A stretch of DNA of 64,000 bases from Blastobasis lacticolella (lineage: Eukaryota; Arthropoda; Insecta; Lepidoptera; Blastobasidae), in contig LR990060.1 of assembly GCA_905147135.1 (NCBI GenBank), positions 14,152,001-14,216,000 of the forward strand, in the 5' to 3' direction. Both the position numbers and the translations under genes were made by a program. This document shows positions 23,201 to 31,200 of this stretch, one piece after another. Numbering within the stretch: position 1 is the first letter of the stretch; every line of letters begins with the position of its first letter. The notes beneath the pieces are model-generated. The model searched no databases, was not told the DNA's origin, and saw only the letters and a list, made by a program, of their open reading frames with translations.

Positions 23201-23510
23201 TTATGATGGCCGTTCTATACGCAAAAATATATTCTACACTACTCAGAGAACAAGAGCAACAACTGTGAAAAATATTACATCGACGGATAAACATCAATTG
23301 TATGAAACTATTGCAGCAACAAATCTTTCCGTTAAGGCCTTGGGACATGCTAAAGTGGTCAAGGGACTGATATATAAGAAACCAACCAACAAAACCAACT
23401 CAATTGAAACAATGAGTCGCACCCACTGGCCATTTACCCCAATACGCACAAGAGAAATGACGGACCAGAGACTGATCAGTCCCGAAAACTACACAAACGA
23501 GAATGGTTAG
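14153..23510 (+). CDS. Predicted secreted T/S-rich protein gene with mini-exon array (spliced, six exons)
   Basis: Joined exons: 14153-14285, 16531-16605, 17045-17134, 21648-21737, 22066-22161 and 22597-23510 (stop included). Every intron is phase 1 with GT-AG ends, and the exons total 1398 bases, exactly 466 codons with the stop. The product would have a signal peptide, an acidic N-terminus, four related modules of 25-32 residues and a 303-residue acidic T/S-rich region with repeated ELTSS and several NXT/S sequons: a secreted or surface protein of unknown function. The last exon could instead splice at 23505 (AATG/gttagt, phase 1) to exons further right. An AATAAA near 23548 would suit termination. 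No known domain recognised. Further exons may exist in the introns. Confidence 0.6.
14360..14660 (+). repeat. LINE tail fragment and partial repeat D
   Basis: 14380-14465 reads in plus as [18 protein letters not shown], resembling the C-terminal end of RTE-type LINE proteins. 14530-14650 contains 'gatggaaagtggtcaccgctgc' and 'aatgcgttgcccaactctg', a diverged repeat D. A GATGAT microsatellite lies at 14850-14876. Confidence 0.45.
14935..15110 (+). pseudogene. LINE C-terminal fragment (Jockey type), plus strand
   Basis: Encodes [16 protein letters not shown] and [19 protein letters not shown], the C-terminal segment after RT in Jockey-type elements, then FSD and a stop. The related segment appears in opposite orientation at 15240-15653, so two copies lie almost tail to tail. 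Confidence 0.7.
15240..15653 (-). pseudogene. LINE C-terminal fragment (Jockey type), minus strand
   Basis: A 137-codon minus-strand ORF with [32 protein letters not shown] and [20 protein letters not shown], the RT thumb and C-terminal segment of Jockey-type LINEs. 5'-truncated. No gene seen in 15660-16255, where 16060-16200 has a 'catgacataaacaactcg'-containing unclassified stretch. Confidence 0.75.
16262..16506 (+). repeat. Repeat D copy
   Basis: Contains caagcgggccacctgatgga, 'aatgcgttgcccacctctat' and 'ccccaaatccccaccccatg'. Very similar to 36725-36940 and recognisable at 45110-45400. A T-run precedes it. Lies 25 bp upstream of the acceptor of exon 2. Confidence 0.75.
16531..16605 (+). 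CDS. Exon 2: 25-codon phase-1 module
   Basis: Acceptor atttatttag ends at 16530 and donor AAAG/gtaaga begins at 16606. Symmetric phase 1-1, 75 bp. Encodes (D)[11 protein letters not shown] followed by [12 protein letters not shown](G). The end [11 protein letters not shown] matches [11 protein letters not shown] of the next three exons, so it is the most diverged member of the array. Confidence 0.6.
16775..17000 (-). repeat. SINE A copy within the exon-array unit (first)
   Basis: Carries ttgaccatgatctaggattt, 'ggggaacccgaccattggatcatgg' in part, and the 'tggtagatcaggctcgatag' flank. The same diverged SINE with the same flank lies upstream of exons 4 and 5, so it was duplicated together with the exons and did not insert three times. 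Confidence 0.75.
17045..17134 (+). CDS. Exon 3: 30-codon phase-1 module, array copy 1
   Basis: Acceptor ttccatttag, donor AAAG/gtaaga, 90 bp, phase 1-1. Encodes (D)[17 protein letters not shown] followed by [12 protein letters not shown](G). Nearly identical to exons 4 and 5. The intron downstream keeps 'gggatacaatctctct..cttggcgataatatcc', shared with the introns after exons 2 and 4. Confidence 0.7.
17829..18085 (-). mobile_element. SINE A, near full length
   Basis: From 'cttggcgttaatgtcccggt' to the tRNA-like head 'gcgggattcgaacgcggtac..ctcaaccacccggctaccga', i.e. a minus-strand SINE with recognisable B-box. Nested inside the inverted-repeat element. 18090-18585 has no supported gene. Confidence 0.8.
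18586..20660 (+). pseudogene. Degenerate Ty3/Gypsy pol
   Basis: Broken plus-strand frames in pol order: a protease-flanking region (18588-19176; [37 protein letters not shown]), RT blocks (about 19378-19745; [39 protein letters not shown]) and RNase H (19800-20213; [31 protein letters not shown]). A weak integrase zinc-binding region follows to about 20640. Many stops and frameshifts; LTRs not found. Nested in the inverted-repeat element and so inside the intron of the mini-exon gene. An old, inactive copy. Confidence 0.8.
21430..21595 (-). repeat. SINE A copy within the exon-array unit (second, truncated)
   Basis: Starts abruptly at the right end of the inverted-repeat element, then matches the array SINE ('acattcagtcgcctg', 'cacgatgttttccctcaccg', 'ggtagatcaggctcgatag'). 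It is the right half of the SINE whose left half lies at 17160-17232. Confidence 0.7.
21648..21737 (+). CDS. Exon 4: 30-codon phase-1 module, array copy 2
   Basis: Acceptor attcatttag, donor AAAG/gtaaga, 90 bp, phase 1-1. Differs from exon 3 mainly by NI to NS and NEQLEF to NKQQEF; the remainder ([13 protein letters not shown]) is identical. Confidence 0.7.
21760..22032 (-). repeat. SINE A copy within the exon-array unit (third)
   Basis: Same diverged SINE and flank as at 16775-17000: 'cttgaccatgatctaggatt', 'cgatcattggatcatgg', 'ggtagatcaggctctatag', 'gtaccatgtgatggtatatt'. Ends 34 bp before exon 5. Confidence 0.75.
22066..22161 (+). CDS. Exon 5: 32-codon phase-1 module, array copy 3
   Basis: Acceptor ttatttTAG, donor AAAG/gtaaga, 96 bp, phase 1-1. 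Two codons longer than exons 3 and 4 ([11 protein letters not shown] against THILTISPN) and reads NQQQEFK(G). In-frame length change and conserved splice sites argue that the array is or was translated. 22170-22590 is intron without other features. Confidence 0.7.
22597..23510 (+). CDS. Exon 6: large acidic Thr/Ser-rich exon
   Basis: Acceptor tttattttcag ends at 22596; the exon begins in phase 1 (GTLKDIF). Features in order: three ELTS(S/T) segments with acidic spacers (22690-22800), [50 protein letters not shown], and a basic T/S-rich tail with NIT, NLS and NKT sequons, ending YTNENG. Paralogous along its length with 2174-3091. TAG at 23508; alternative phase-1 donor at 23505. Upstream in-frame ATG at 22581 lies in the intron's polypyrimidine tract and is not a likely start. 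Confidence 0.75.
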
Positions 23511-24076
23511 TAGGATAGGTGAATCCAATATTAACGAACTGCTCTAAATAAATAAGAGATTGGCTAATAATCAATTGACATAATATCAGCAAATGGATGA
23601 CGGCTTAGTATTTTTACCAACGACGGTTTGTCGATTGTTGAAACAGGACGTAAGTTACTGAAAAATGTAACGCGAGAACTAACTTTTGCGTTAATGTCCT
23701 GGTTGTGATCTCGCGCGCAAGGGCCCGGTGTCCGCCTTGACCATGATCCAGGATTTGGCAGATCAGTGGCAACTATAGTGGAACGACTACCATCTGACCT
23801 TCGTACCTGACGATTGTAGGTTCTTATATGAATGTTTATAAAATCCATAAAACTCTCTAATCATGAAAAAATTAAAATGAAAAATATTTATTGACTCGGT
23901 CCGTTACATTTGATATGAGTAGCTGGTAATGGTAAACCTACTGCCTGTGATCCAGATTACCAGCTTACATATTCTAGAGGTACTAATAGCTTAAGGAATG
24001 ATTAAAATAAACAAAACAAAACCTAAATAAATAGTACTAGGATTAAAAGTAGTGAGTTTGTGTGTCTATATATTAG

Positions 24077-24316
24077 TTAGACTACAGGTTGTGGCAGTTC
24101 TTCACTGTCACTATATGGGAGATCACACAAATGTTTGAGTGTGTTTGCATTTGTATTTTGTGAGAGAATGTATGCGGACATCATCACATCATGCGAAACA
24201 TCATCAATCCGACGAGTGTGAAATCTTGTAATTACGAAATGTTCTTGTTTCGTACCTTTCTGAGCCCAATTTACTACGTAGACGTGTTTTAGTAAATTTA
24301 CATTTTCATCGTACAT
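24077..24316 (-). CDS. Unidentified 79-codon ORF inside the inverted-repeat element
   Basis: Encodes MYDENVNLLKHVYVVNWAQK, then HFVITRFHTRRIDDVSHDV and ends SDSEELPQPVV. The frame stays open about 14 codons upstream (VYYHDKKPDN). Codon usage looks protein-like, but I recognise no family. It could be the C-terminal exon of a transposase of the surrounding element. Start uncertain. Confidence 0.3.
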   Translation of the reverse strand: MYDENVNLLKHVYVVNWAQKGTKQEHFVITRFHTRRIDDVSHDVMMSAYILSQNTNANTLKHLCDLPYSDSEELPQPVV

Positions 24317-24499
24317 ATTATCAGGTTTCTTATCGTGGTAATAAACACAACAACACGTTCAACGAAAGTAGTGAATAACCACGAGTCTTAAAACCTATGG
24401 TTTCTTTTCTATTTACATGTCTAAAGTCTAAACGCGTAAAGGATCATCATTTTTGTAAAATATTTTATTATAATATTCTACTAATTTATTATTATATTG

Positions 24500-24699
24500 G
24501 TTTGTGTGGTGCTTATTCCTTCACGCAAAAACTTCTGACGGAATTTGATGAAAGGAGATGGTTAAAAAAACCCAGAGTCGGCAGAAATTTCATATATGGC
24601 GATTCTGGGTTTTTGTCTGAGTTTTTAACCATACCCTTTGGCAGTAATATAGCTTATAGCCCAGAGTTTTGCAGTAATATGAGAATTTGGCAGCAATAG
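24500..24699 (+). CDS. Unidentified short ORF ending at a SINE
   Basis: A plus frame encodes AYSFTQKLLTEFDERRWLKK and later FLSEFLTIPFGSNIAYSPEF, with a stop two bases before SINE A at 24702. A short hairpin (aaaaacccaga / tctgggttttt) lies at about 24567-24614. No family recognised; may be chance. Confidence 0.2.
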
Positions 24700-25689
24700 G
24701 AGCGTCGGTGACCTAGACTCGTAAACGAGATAATAACTACATTAGTTAAACACTAACCGATGATCTTACGGTGAAGGAAAACATCGTGATAAAATCTACA
24801 CATTCAGGCGACTGAATGTGTAACCATGCATGATCCAATCTGGTGAGGTTCCCCTGTTAACACAGTAGCCTTATCAGAACCAGACACTCTTATCAAATGT
24901 AACGGACAGAGTCAATAAACATTTTTCATTTTAATTTTTTCATGGTTTTGTAGGCTTTTATAATCATTCATATACGGACCTACAGGTCGGTTTTGTACTG
25001 GAAAAATTTATGTAATAATCAAATAAATATTTATATACATACATACATAAATACATACATACATACATACTTTAACCTAATTATCATTGACACGATCAGA
25101 AGAAGAAGGACCTACAATCGTCAGGTACGGAATGGCAGTCGGTCCACTGTAATTACCTGATCTGCCAAATCTTGGATCATGGTCAAGGAGGACCACGGGC
25201 CCTCACGTCCGAGAGCACAACCGGAACATTAACGCCAAGTTGAATTTTTTATTATTTGTTAATTTTTAACAAAATTAAAAGAAATTAAATTGGATTCCCG
25301 CGGAAACAGGTCTGGAATTTATAACCGAATTTTACGTAGATGAAGTCGCAAGCAAAGTTAGTTATTATTATAATGAGATTTTGGGTTCGATCTTTGTTTA
25401 CTAATCCATTATTTTATTTCATGTGTACGCTTCCACGAGCGTATAGTCTCACAATGCCCGATGCTATCCTGATCACAAATTTTCAGGTTGGACAATGGTG
25501 AGTCTATGCTAATAATTATAATGAACAAATGTTTGTATGTTTTAAGTATACTAAGACTATATATACCTAGGACAAATAGTCCAGCTAGGTAGGTCCAATT
25601 TCGAAAAAGAGTCGACGAATCCAACTCGGTTCGGCAGCGTTCGGGAAGCTACGGCATATATTTTCGTCCCAATTACCGCAGTGTCTCAA

Positions 25690-26125
25690 GACGAAGGTCT
25701 TTGACCAATGTGTGTTGCCAGTGATGACTTACGGAACTGAAACGTGGCCGCTCACTGTGGGCCTTATAAGAAAGCTCACTGTTACCCAAAGGGCTATTGC
25801 GGAAAGGGCTATGCTCGGAGTCTCGTTGCGTGATCGAATCAGAAATGAGATCCGCAAGCGAACCAAGGCCACCGACATAGCTCTAAAATTGCCAGACTGA
25901 AGTGGCAGTGGGCAGGGAATATAACTCGAAGATGGCCGATGGGGCAGTAAAGTTCTCGAGTGGCGATCACGTACCGGAAGACGCAGCGTGGGTAGGCCTC
26001 CCACAAGGTGGACCGACGACCTGGTAAGGATCGCAGGTACCAGCTGGATGCAGAAAGCACAGGACCGGCCTTTGTGGAGATCTCTGGGGGAGGCCTATGC
26101 CTAGCAGTGGGCGTCTTCTGGCTGA
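25690..26125 (+). pseudogene. RTE-type LINE C-terminal fragment
   Basis: Encodes VLPVMTYGTETWPLTVG and TQRAIAERAMLGVSLRDRIR, then after a frameshift near 25880 WQWAGNI, VLEWRSRTGR-like and TTWWTDDLVRIAG segments, ending near 'agcagtgggcgtcttctggctgat'. This is the conserved end of RTE-clade LINE proteins; the same end occurs at 35125-35395. 25250-25690 and 26130-26380 show nothing else. Confidence 0.8.
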
Positions 26126-26384
26126 TATGATGAAGTTTAAGTAGTGTGTTTGTGACGTTTATTTTTTGAGTTTAAGAATTTGTGCGTTTATATGATGGGG
26201 TAGTCTCTGAAACTGTTTCATCGATTTCGAAATTCTTTCACTGGTATGATACACGCGAATAATATATTATTTCCGAGTATTAGCTACCTTTAGTCCCGGA
26301 AAAAATAAGATACCACGAGCACAGAAATCAAACGTAATTTTTGTTTAATTTCTGTGCCCACGAGAATGAATTATAGTCCGGCAG

Positions 26385-27503
26385 ATTCGTGAACATTTTT
26401 ATAAGAATTGCGCATTTAATGATAGAAGCATATAATTTGGTACACATATACTACGTTTTTTTTATATACGTATGTGGACGGTTGATTTTGGATCTTCTTC
26501 TTCTTATCGAGTCGATGGACTAAACTCTGACTTATACTTTATTCGCCGAATGGATTTTGGATATGAGGCCATCTTTGATTTCCCCTATAGCAGTAATGAC
26601 GGACATTCAAAATAGCGGCCTCTGAATATTGATTTATTGTTATTTGGCCATTAAAATTGTTATTATTATTTGTATGCATAACAGAATTATACATTTATTC
26701 AATGACAGGTTGAACACCTTTGTTTTTACCCGATTGCGCGACGCAAAGGAGTGTAATATTTTTATCAGCCTATGTATATACGAGTATGTATGTACTAGTT
26801 CCTTTGTGGCACTCAAGAGATTAGTCTCAGCGTTTAGACGCGTGGCCCGATTTTGATGGTTCTTACGTCTATCGATTTGTCTTAATCTTGCGAGAATCAC
26901 TGAAAACTTAATATATTATTATTATTAGGTTTCTCAAACCATTTTTCATTTAGAATTACTAGTAGTAACAATTCTCACTTCTTTCTCTTCACTTATACTT
27001 TCATGGTATCGACACTTAAAATAAAAAGCGAAAAATTTAAAAAATAGTACAGAAACTAAAAACCGTGACTGTTATTAAAAAACAAGCCGAATGGTATAAG
27101 TAAATAGGTGTGTAAAGTACAAACGGATACGGATTTTAATGCGGTTTCCAAAAATAGATAGAGTGATTCATGAGGAAGGTTCATAAGCAAGTATAAATGG
27201 GGAGGTAGGGGTAAAGTAGGTGTACCTACGCAAACGAAGACGCGCCGGGTCCACTGTAATAAATTATGATAAAAAAGTGTCAATATTTTATTATGCTAAG
27301 ATTTATTACGCCCAGAACAACAATTACTTGCCACTACTATACTATTTTCATTTAACATAATCTATGAACATTTAAAAGCAGCATTTATCAAAGTCTCTGA
27401 AGCCGCCATTTTGAATGTCCGCCGATTTATACCTTTATATATATGTGGTCCAAATTGTATGTTTCTATCATTAAATGCGCAATTTTTTTACATATCTGCC
27501 GTA
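26385..27503. mobile_element. Non-autonomous inverted-repeat element, about 1.1 kb
   Basis: The left end (26385 on: cggcagat.., ttgcgcatttaatgatagaa, 'gacggacattcaaaatagcggc') recurs inverted at 27403-27503 ('gccattttgaatgtccgcc', 'ttctatcattaaatgcgcaa', ending atatctgccg). The interior has no transposase. The arms differ in length, so it has decayed. Target duplication not clear. Confidence 0.65.
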
Positions 27504-27515
27504 CTATTATTATAG

Positions 27516-27698
27516 ATACCCGAACAGCGCGCGAATGAATTAGATGAAATGCTAAAGCAATGTCGTTCATCGATCATGAAGCTAGCTTACTCAAAAGATT
27601 ACCTATACATACACCCGTTTCCTAAATACTTTCGAGATTTTCACTCGGAAAGACAGACGCAGGCAGGGAATTCCATGCTTTGGCAGTACAATTTTTAA
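27516..27698 (+). other. Possible exon next to the inverted-repeat element
   Basis: An acceptor-like tactattattatag ends at 27515 and the frame after it is open for 60 codons (LDEMLKQCRSS, LYIHPFPKYFRDFHSER). However, the stretch 'ggcagggaattccatgctttggcagta' (interrupted) resembles a common mobile-element tail, so this may be repeat sequence. No paralogue found in the window. Confidence 0.2.
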
Positions 27699-27936
27699 TG
27701 AGAAGCGCTTGGTTCGAAAGTCTGCAATGCACATTAAGTAAAGACATCCATACAGACAAGTAAGTCTTCTGAGCACACTATTCGCGGTATAGTAACCGAA
27801 ACAAACCCGACAAGCAGGCGATTTTGCGACGGTTTGCTAGATTAAACAAATCCCAATCAGTTGATTCTTCATCGCAAATAACTCTGGTGGTTCGAGCTTT
27901 TTTAATAATTAAATACATCTAACAATTACAAAACAG

Positions 27937-28200
27937 GTATGCCTGACACTGCCGAGTTCACTACCGCCGCCGCCGCCTGAACCGCGAGTGAAAGTCGACG
28001 CATTGCTGAATCTAATACAGAACATAACGAACAGATACGAGAAGAACATCACTCATTGGGCGAACGAAACCCTGCAGAAATGGGCAAGAACACATGCGAC
28101 CGGAATCGACTTACGACAAAAAAAGACAACAACGACAGCTAAATCGAATGTAACTAGGGTGACAAGAAAAACGTACGAGTACGGGCGACTTATGGCTAAG
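27937..28200 (+). CDS. Exon A upstream of the Ly6-like domain
   Basis: Follows an acceptor (aattacaaaacag). Open in phase 0 for 88 codons: a proline run (SSLPPPPPEPR), then VDALLNLIQNITNRYEKNIT, ANETLQKW and a T/K-rich stretch, ending GRLMAK at a weak donor (AAG/gtgatc). NXT sequons NIT (twice) and NET fit an extracellular segment. The phase-0 end fits exon B. The acceptor choice is uncertain, because 27989 would also be possible in phase 1. Confidence 0.5.
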
Positions 28201-31200
28201 GTGATCACTATTCATTTAAGATTTTTATGATTCATAACCCATATTGGTTTTCCGGAAATAGAAGCTTCGGTGGCCTAATTGTCAAGGGATCCGATACATT
28301 AGTTGAATACTTGCCGATGCTCTTGTGGCGAGGGAAATCATCGCGATGAAACCTGCACATTCAGGCGACATGGCAGTCTCACCGCCGTAATTACCTGACC
28401 TTCCAAACCCTGGTCTTCTTTAGGCTCAAGGCGGACCCCGGGCCCTCGCACTCACGTGCGAGAGCAAAACCGGGATACTGACGTCGAGATGGCAATCAAT
28501 TGATTGGCTAGAGAGTGCACAAAATAACTTTCAACTTTCTATCCGAACCCTAATAGCAATGTCAACGAGACAGATTGTACCGTGCCACCAGCTTATCTGT
28601 GCAGTAGGGGGACTTATATGTGGAAGAGGTGGATGGAAGGAAACCTATATTAAGCAGTGGACTTCCTACGGCTGAGATGATGATGATGAGACGGCAGCGC
28701 TAATGAAGCTCGTGGAAGGAGAGTGGAGAGTGTCACCGATAAAAAATATTTCTTCTAAACAGATACATCACTAACTTCTATTTAAATTCGAAAATAGAAC
28801 TGTTAGTAATAAGGATTGTCTAGTGACCGCGGCTTCCACTATCCACACCGAGCACAAAATTAGTCGCCACACTAACAACCATCGGTCAGTCACTAGTTCC
28901 TAAACACTAGAACTCGTCGAGAACTATAATTTCTCTTTTTCTGAGTTATTAATGTTTGACTGGTTGACCACACCTTAACTCAAAATTTAATGCATCGTCT
29001 TTAATAATACCTTTATTATATACCCTTCTTCTGCGTAATCTACTTCTTCTTCCGTCGCTTTTACATTTTTACGGTTAGCTTTCACAGTCCAATCTCTCTA
29101 TAATCTTGGCAAACCAACCTATTCTGCTTACACACTCATATCTTGCAAATTTAATCTCGCCAAGACACCACTACGTTTTACTGTTTTACTACACATATTA
29201 TCGGGTTCGTTGCCACGGTTAGTATTGTTTTTGCCTTGATATTTAGACGCAGTTGCATGCACGAGTAGACTGGTGCTTTGTGACCTTTTACCTACACCAG
29301 GTAATTAATCAGGTCGAATGCTCGGGCCTATTCTTACCGGTAAAGTCCCAATCGAATCCCGTGATGATTGGGAAAGAGACTGGTACATGGTACTGGACCT
29401 TCAGGCGGTCAGTGACAATTTCTTAATATGACATTCTAGATTTGACCAGTTCTGGATTCGACCACTTTTTGTTGGGGCCTGTTCTATAATAATCATCTAA
29501 GCGTTAATGTCCCGGTTGTGCTCTCGATGACGAAAGCCCGGGGTCCGCGTTGACCATGATCCAGGATTTGGCAATCAGGTAATTACAGTGGAGCGACTAC
29601 CATCTGACCTCCGTGACCCTGCTACCAGGGGAACCTGACCAGATTGGATCATGGTTACAAATTCAGTTGCCTGAATTTGCAGGTTTCATTACGATGTTTT
29701 CCCTCACCGTAGGAACATCGGTTAGAATTCAACAAATGTACATAACTCAGAAAAGAGTTATTGGTACATAGCCGTAGCGGGATTCGAACGCCCGGCCACC
29801 GACGCTCTAAAGTACCAGTTCTGAAGGAGAACATTAACTCATCGGCCTCTTCATTCACAGTGTTACGTGTGTGGGTTGGACGATGAAAAGATACCGTACA
29901 ACAGTAATTGTGCTGACGCGTTCGCTGAAGACATGCTACCCTTGGGTGAAGTAGACGCATCGTCCAGGCTTAAAACGGGTGGTTGGATGAAATACTGCAT
30001 GTTCAAAATCGAGTGAGTATGGGTCGGCAATAGAGTTTGCTGGGTTCACTATAGGTACCTCCTCCTTGTCTTGGGCTGATGCCACACGAGGCATTAGTGT
30101 ATGGATCAGAGGCCTAATTCTCGCGATGTGCGAACCTCTCGAATTCGACTTTTTTTCTACATAAATATCCCTATTAATAATGTAATTTTAAACGATTTTC
30201 GACAATGAAGGAGTATCGAAAGTGGTTGAGAATAAGTATATTGCTTGCAATAGAGATTCAGTGACATATTAACAGATATTTGTGGCTAAAGAAAATTCCC
30301 AATTCTATTTATTTATTTAAAAATTTTTGTACACAATAAAATTCTAATGTCGAAAGCGCGAAAACCCAGAGCAGCTGGCGGTGAAGAAGACAGATCAACC
30401 TTTCCTGTTTAGATTTTGGACCGACTCCGGTTTGTACACGTGTCCATAGTAATGCTAGCTCATCTTATACTGGTGGTCACCGGCGAGGTTCAAGCCGCCT
30501 CGTGATATCTGAAGCATTTGTTAGTCTTTTACCTCAAAAGCATAAATTCTTGGTAGCAATTCACCGAGTCGCGTTTCATCTCGATCGCATATTTAATTAT
30601 CCCGTTGTATCCTAAATCGTTTATTTTTTAGTCGATATTAGTTATAGTCGCATTTATATTTTTATTTTATTTAATACTTTTTGCACAAAATAGTACAAAA
30701 TTAGTGTATTAAATTTTCGCTTTGTATCCTAATTTTAGTATTAGATAATATATTTAGTCGAAATGTACCTTTTTCGCTTATTTCTATAATTTCGACGTGA
30801 ACATTTTAAAATACAAATTCAAAATAAATACTTTTTATTGCGTGTGCAATAAAAAGTATTTATTTGTATATAATACAGCAATACATATAAGTATTTATAT
30901 GTATTGCTGGTGGTCACCGGCGAGGTTCAAGCCGCCTCGTGATATCTGAAGCATTTGTTAGTCTTTTACCTCAAAAGCATAAATTCTTGGTAGCAATTCA
31001 CCGAGTCGCGTTTCATCTCGATCGCATATTTAATTATCCCGTTGTATCCTAAATCGTTTATTTTTTAGTCGTTATTAGTTATAGTCGCATTTATATTTTT
31101 ATTTTATTTAGTACTTTTTGCACAAAATAGTACAAAATTAGTGTATTAAATTTTCGCTTTGTATCCTAATTTTAGTATTAGATAATATATTTTGTCGAAA

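Larger units (their letters stand above)
23690..25245. mobile_element. Inverted-repeat element with SINE A on both outer arms
   Basis: Left arm 23690-23915 and right arm 24890-25245 are inverted copies. Each has a SINE A part outside (23692-23798 minus; 25128-25245 plus) and 'acctgacgattgtaggt' next to it. Further in, each has an arm containing 'aaaaattaaaatgaaaaatatttattgactc' in interrupted form. The interior (23916-24890) holds a minus ORF, a plus ORF and another SINE A (24702-24880, plus). Either an inverted duplication or a transposon with long termini; no transposase identified. Confidence 0.6.
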
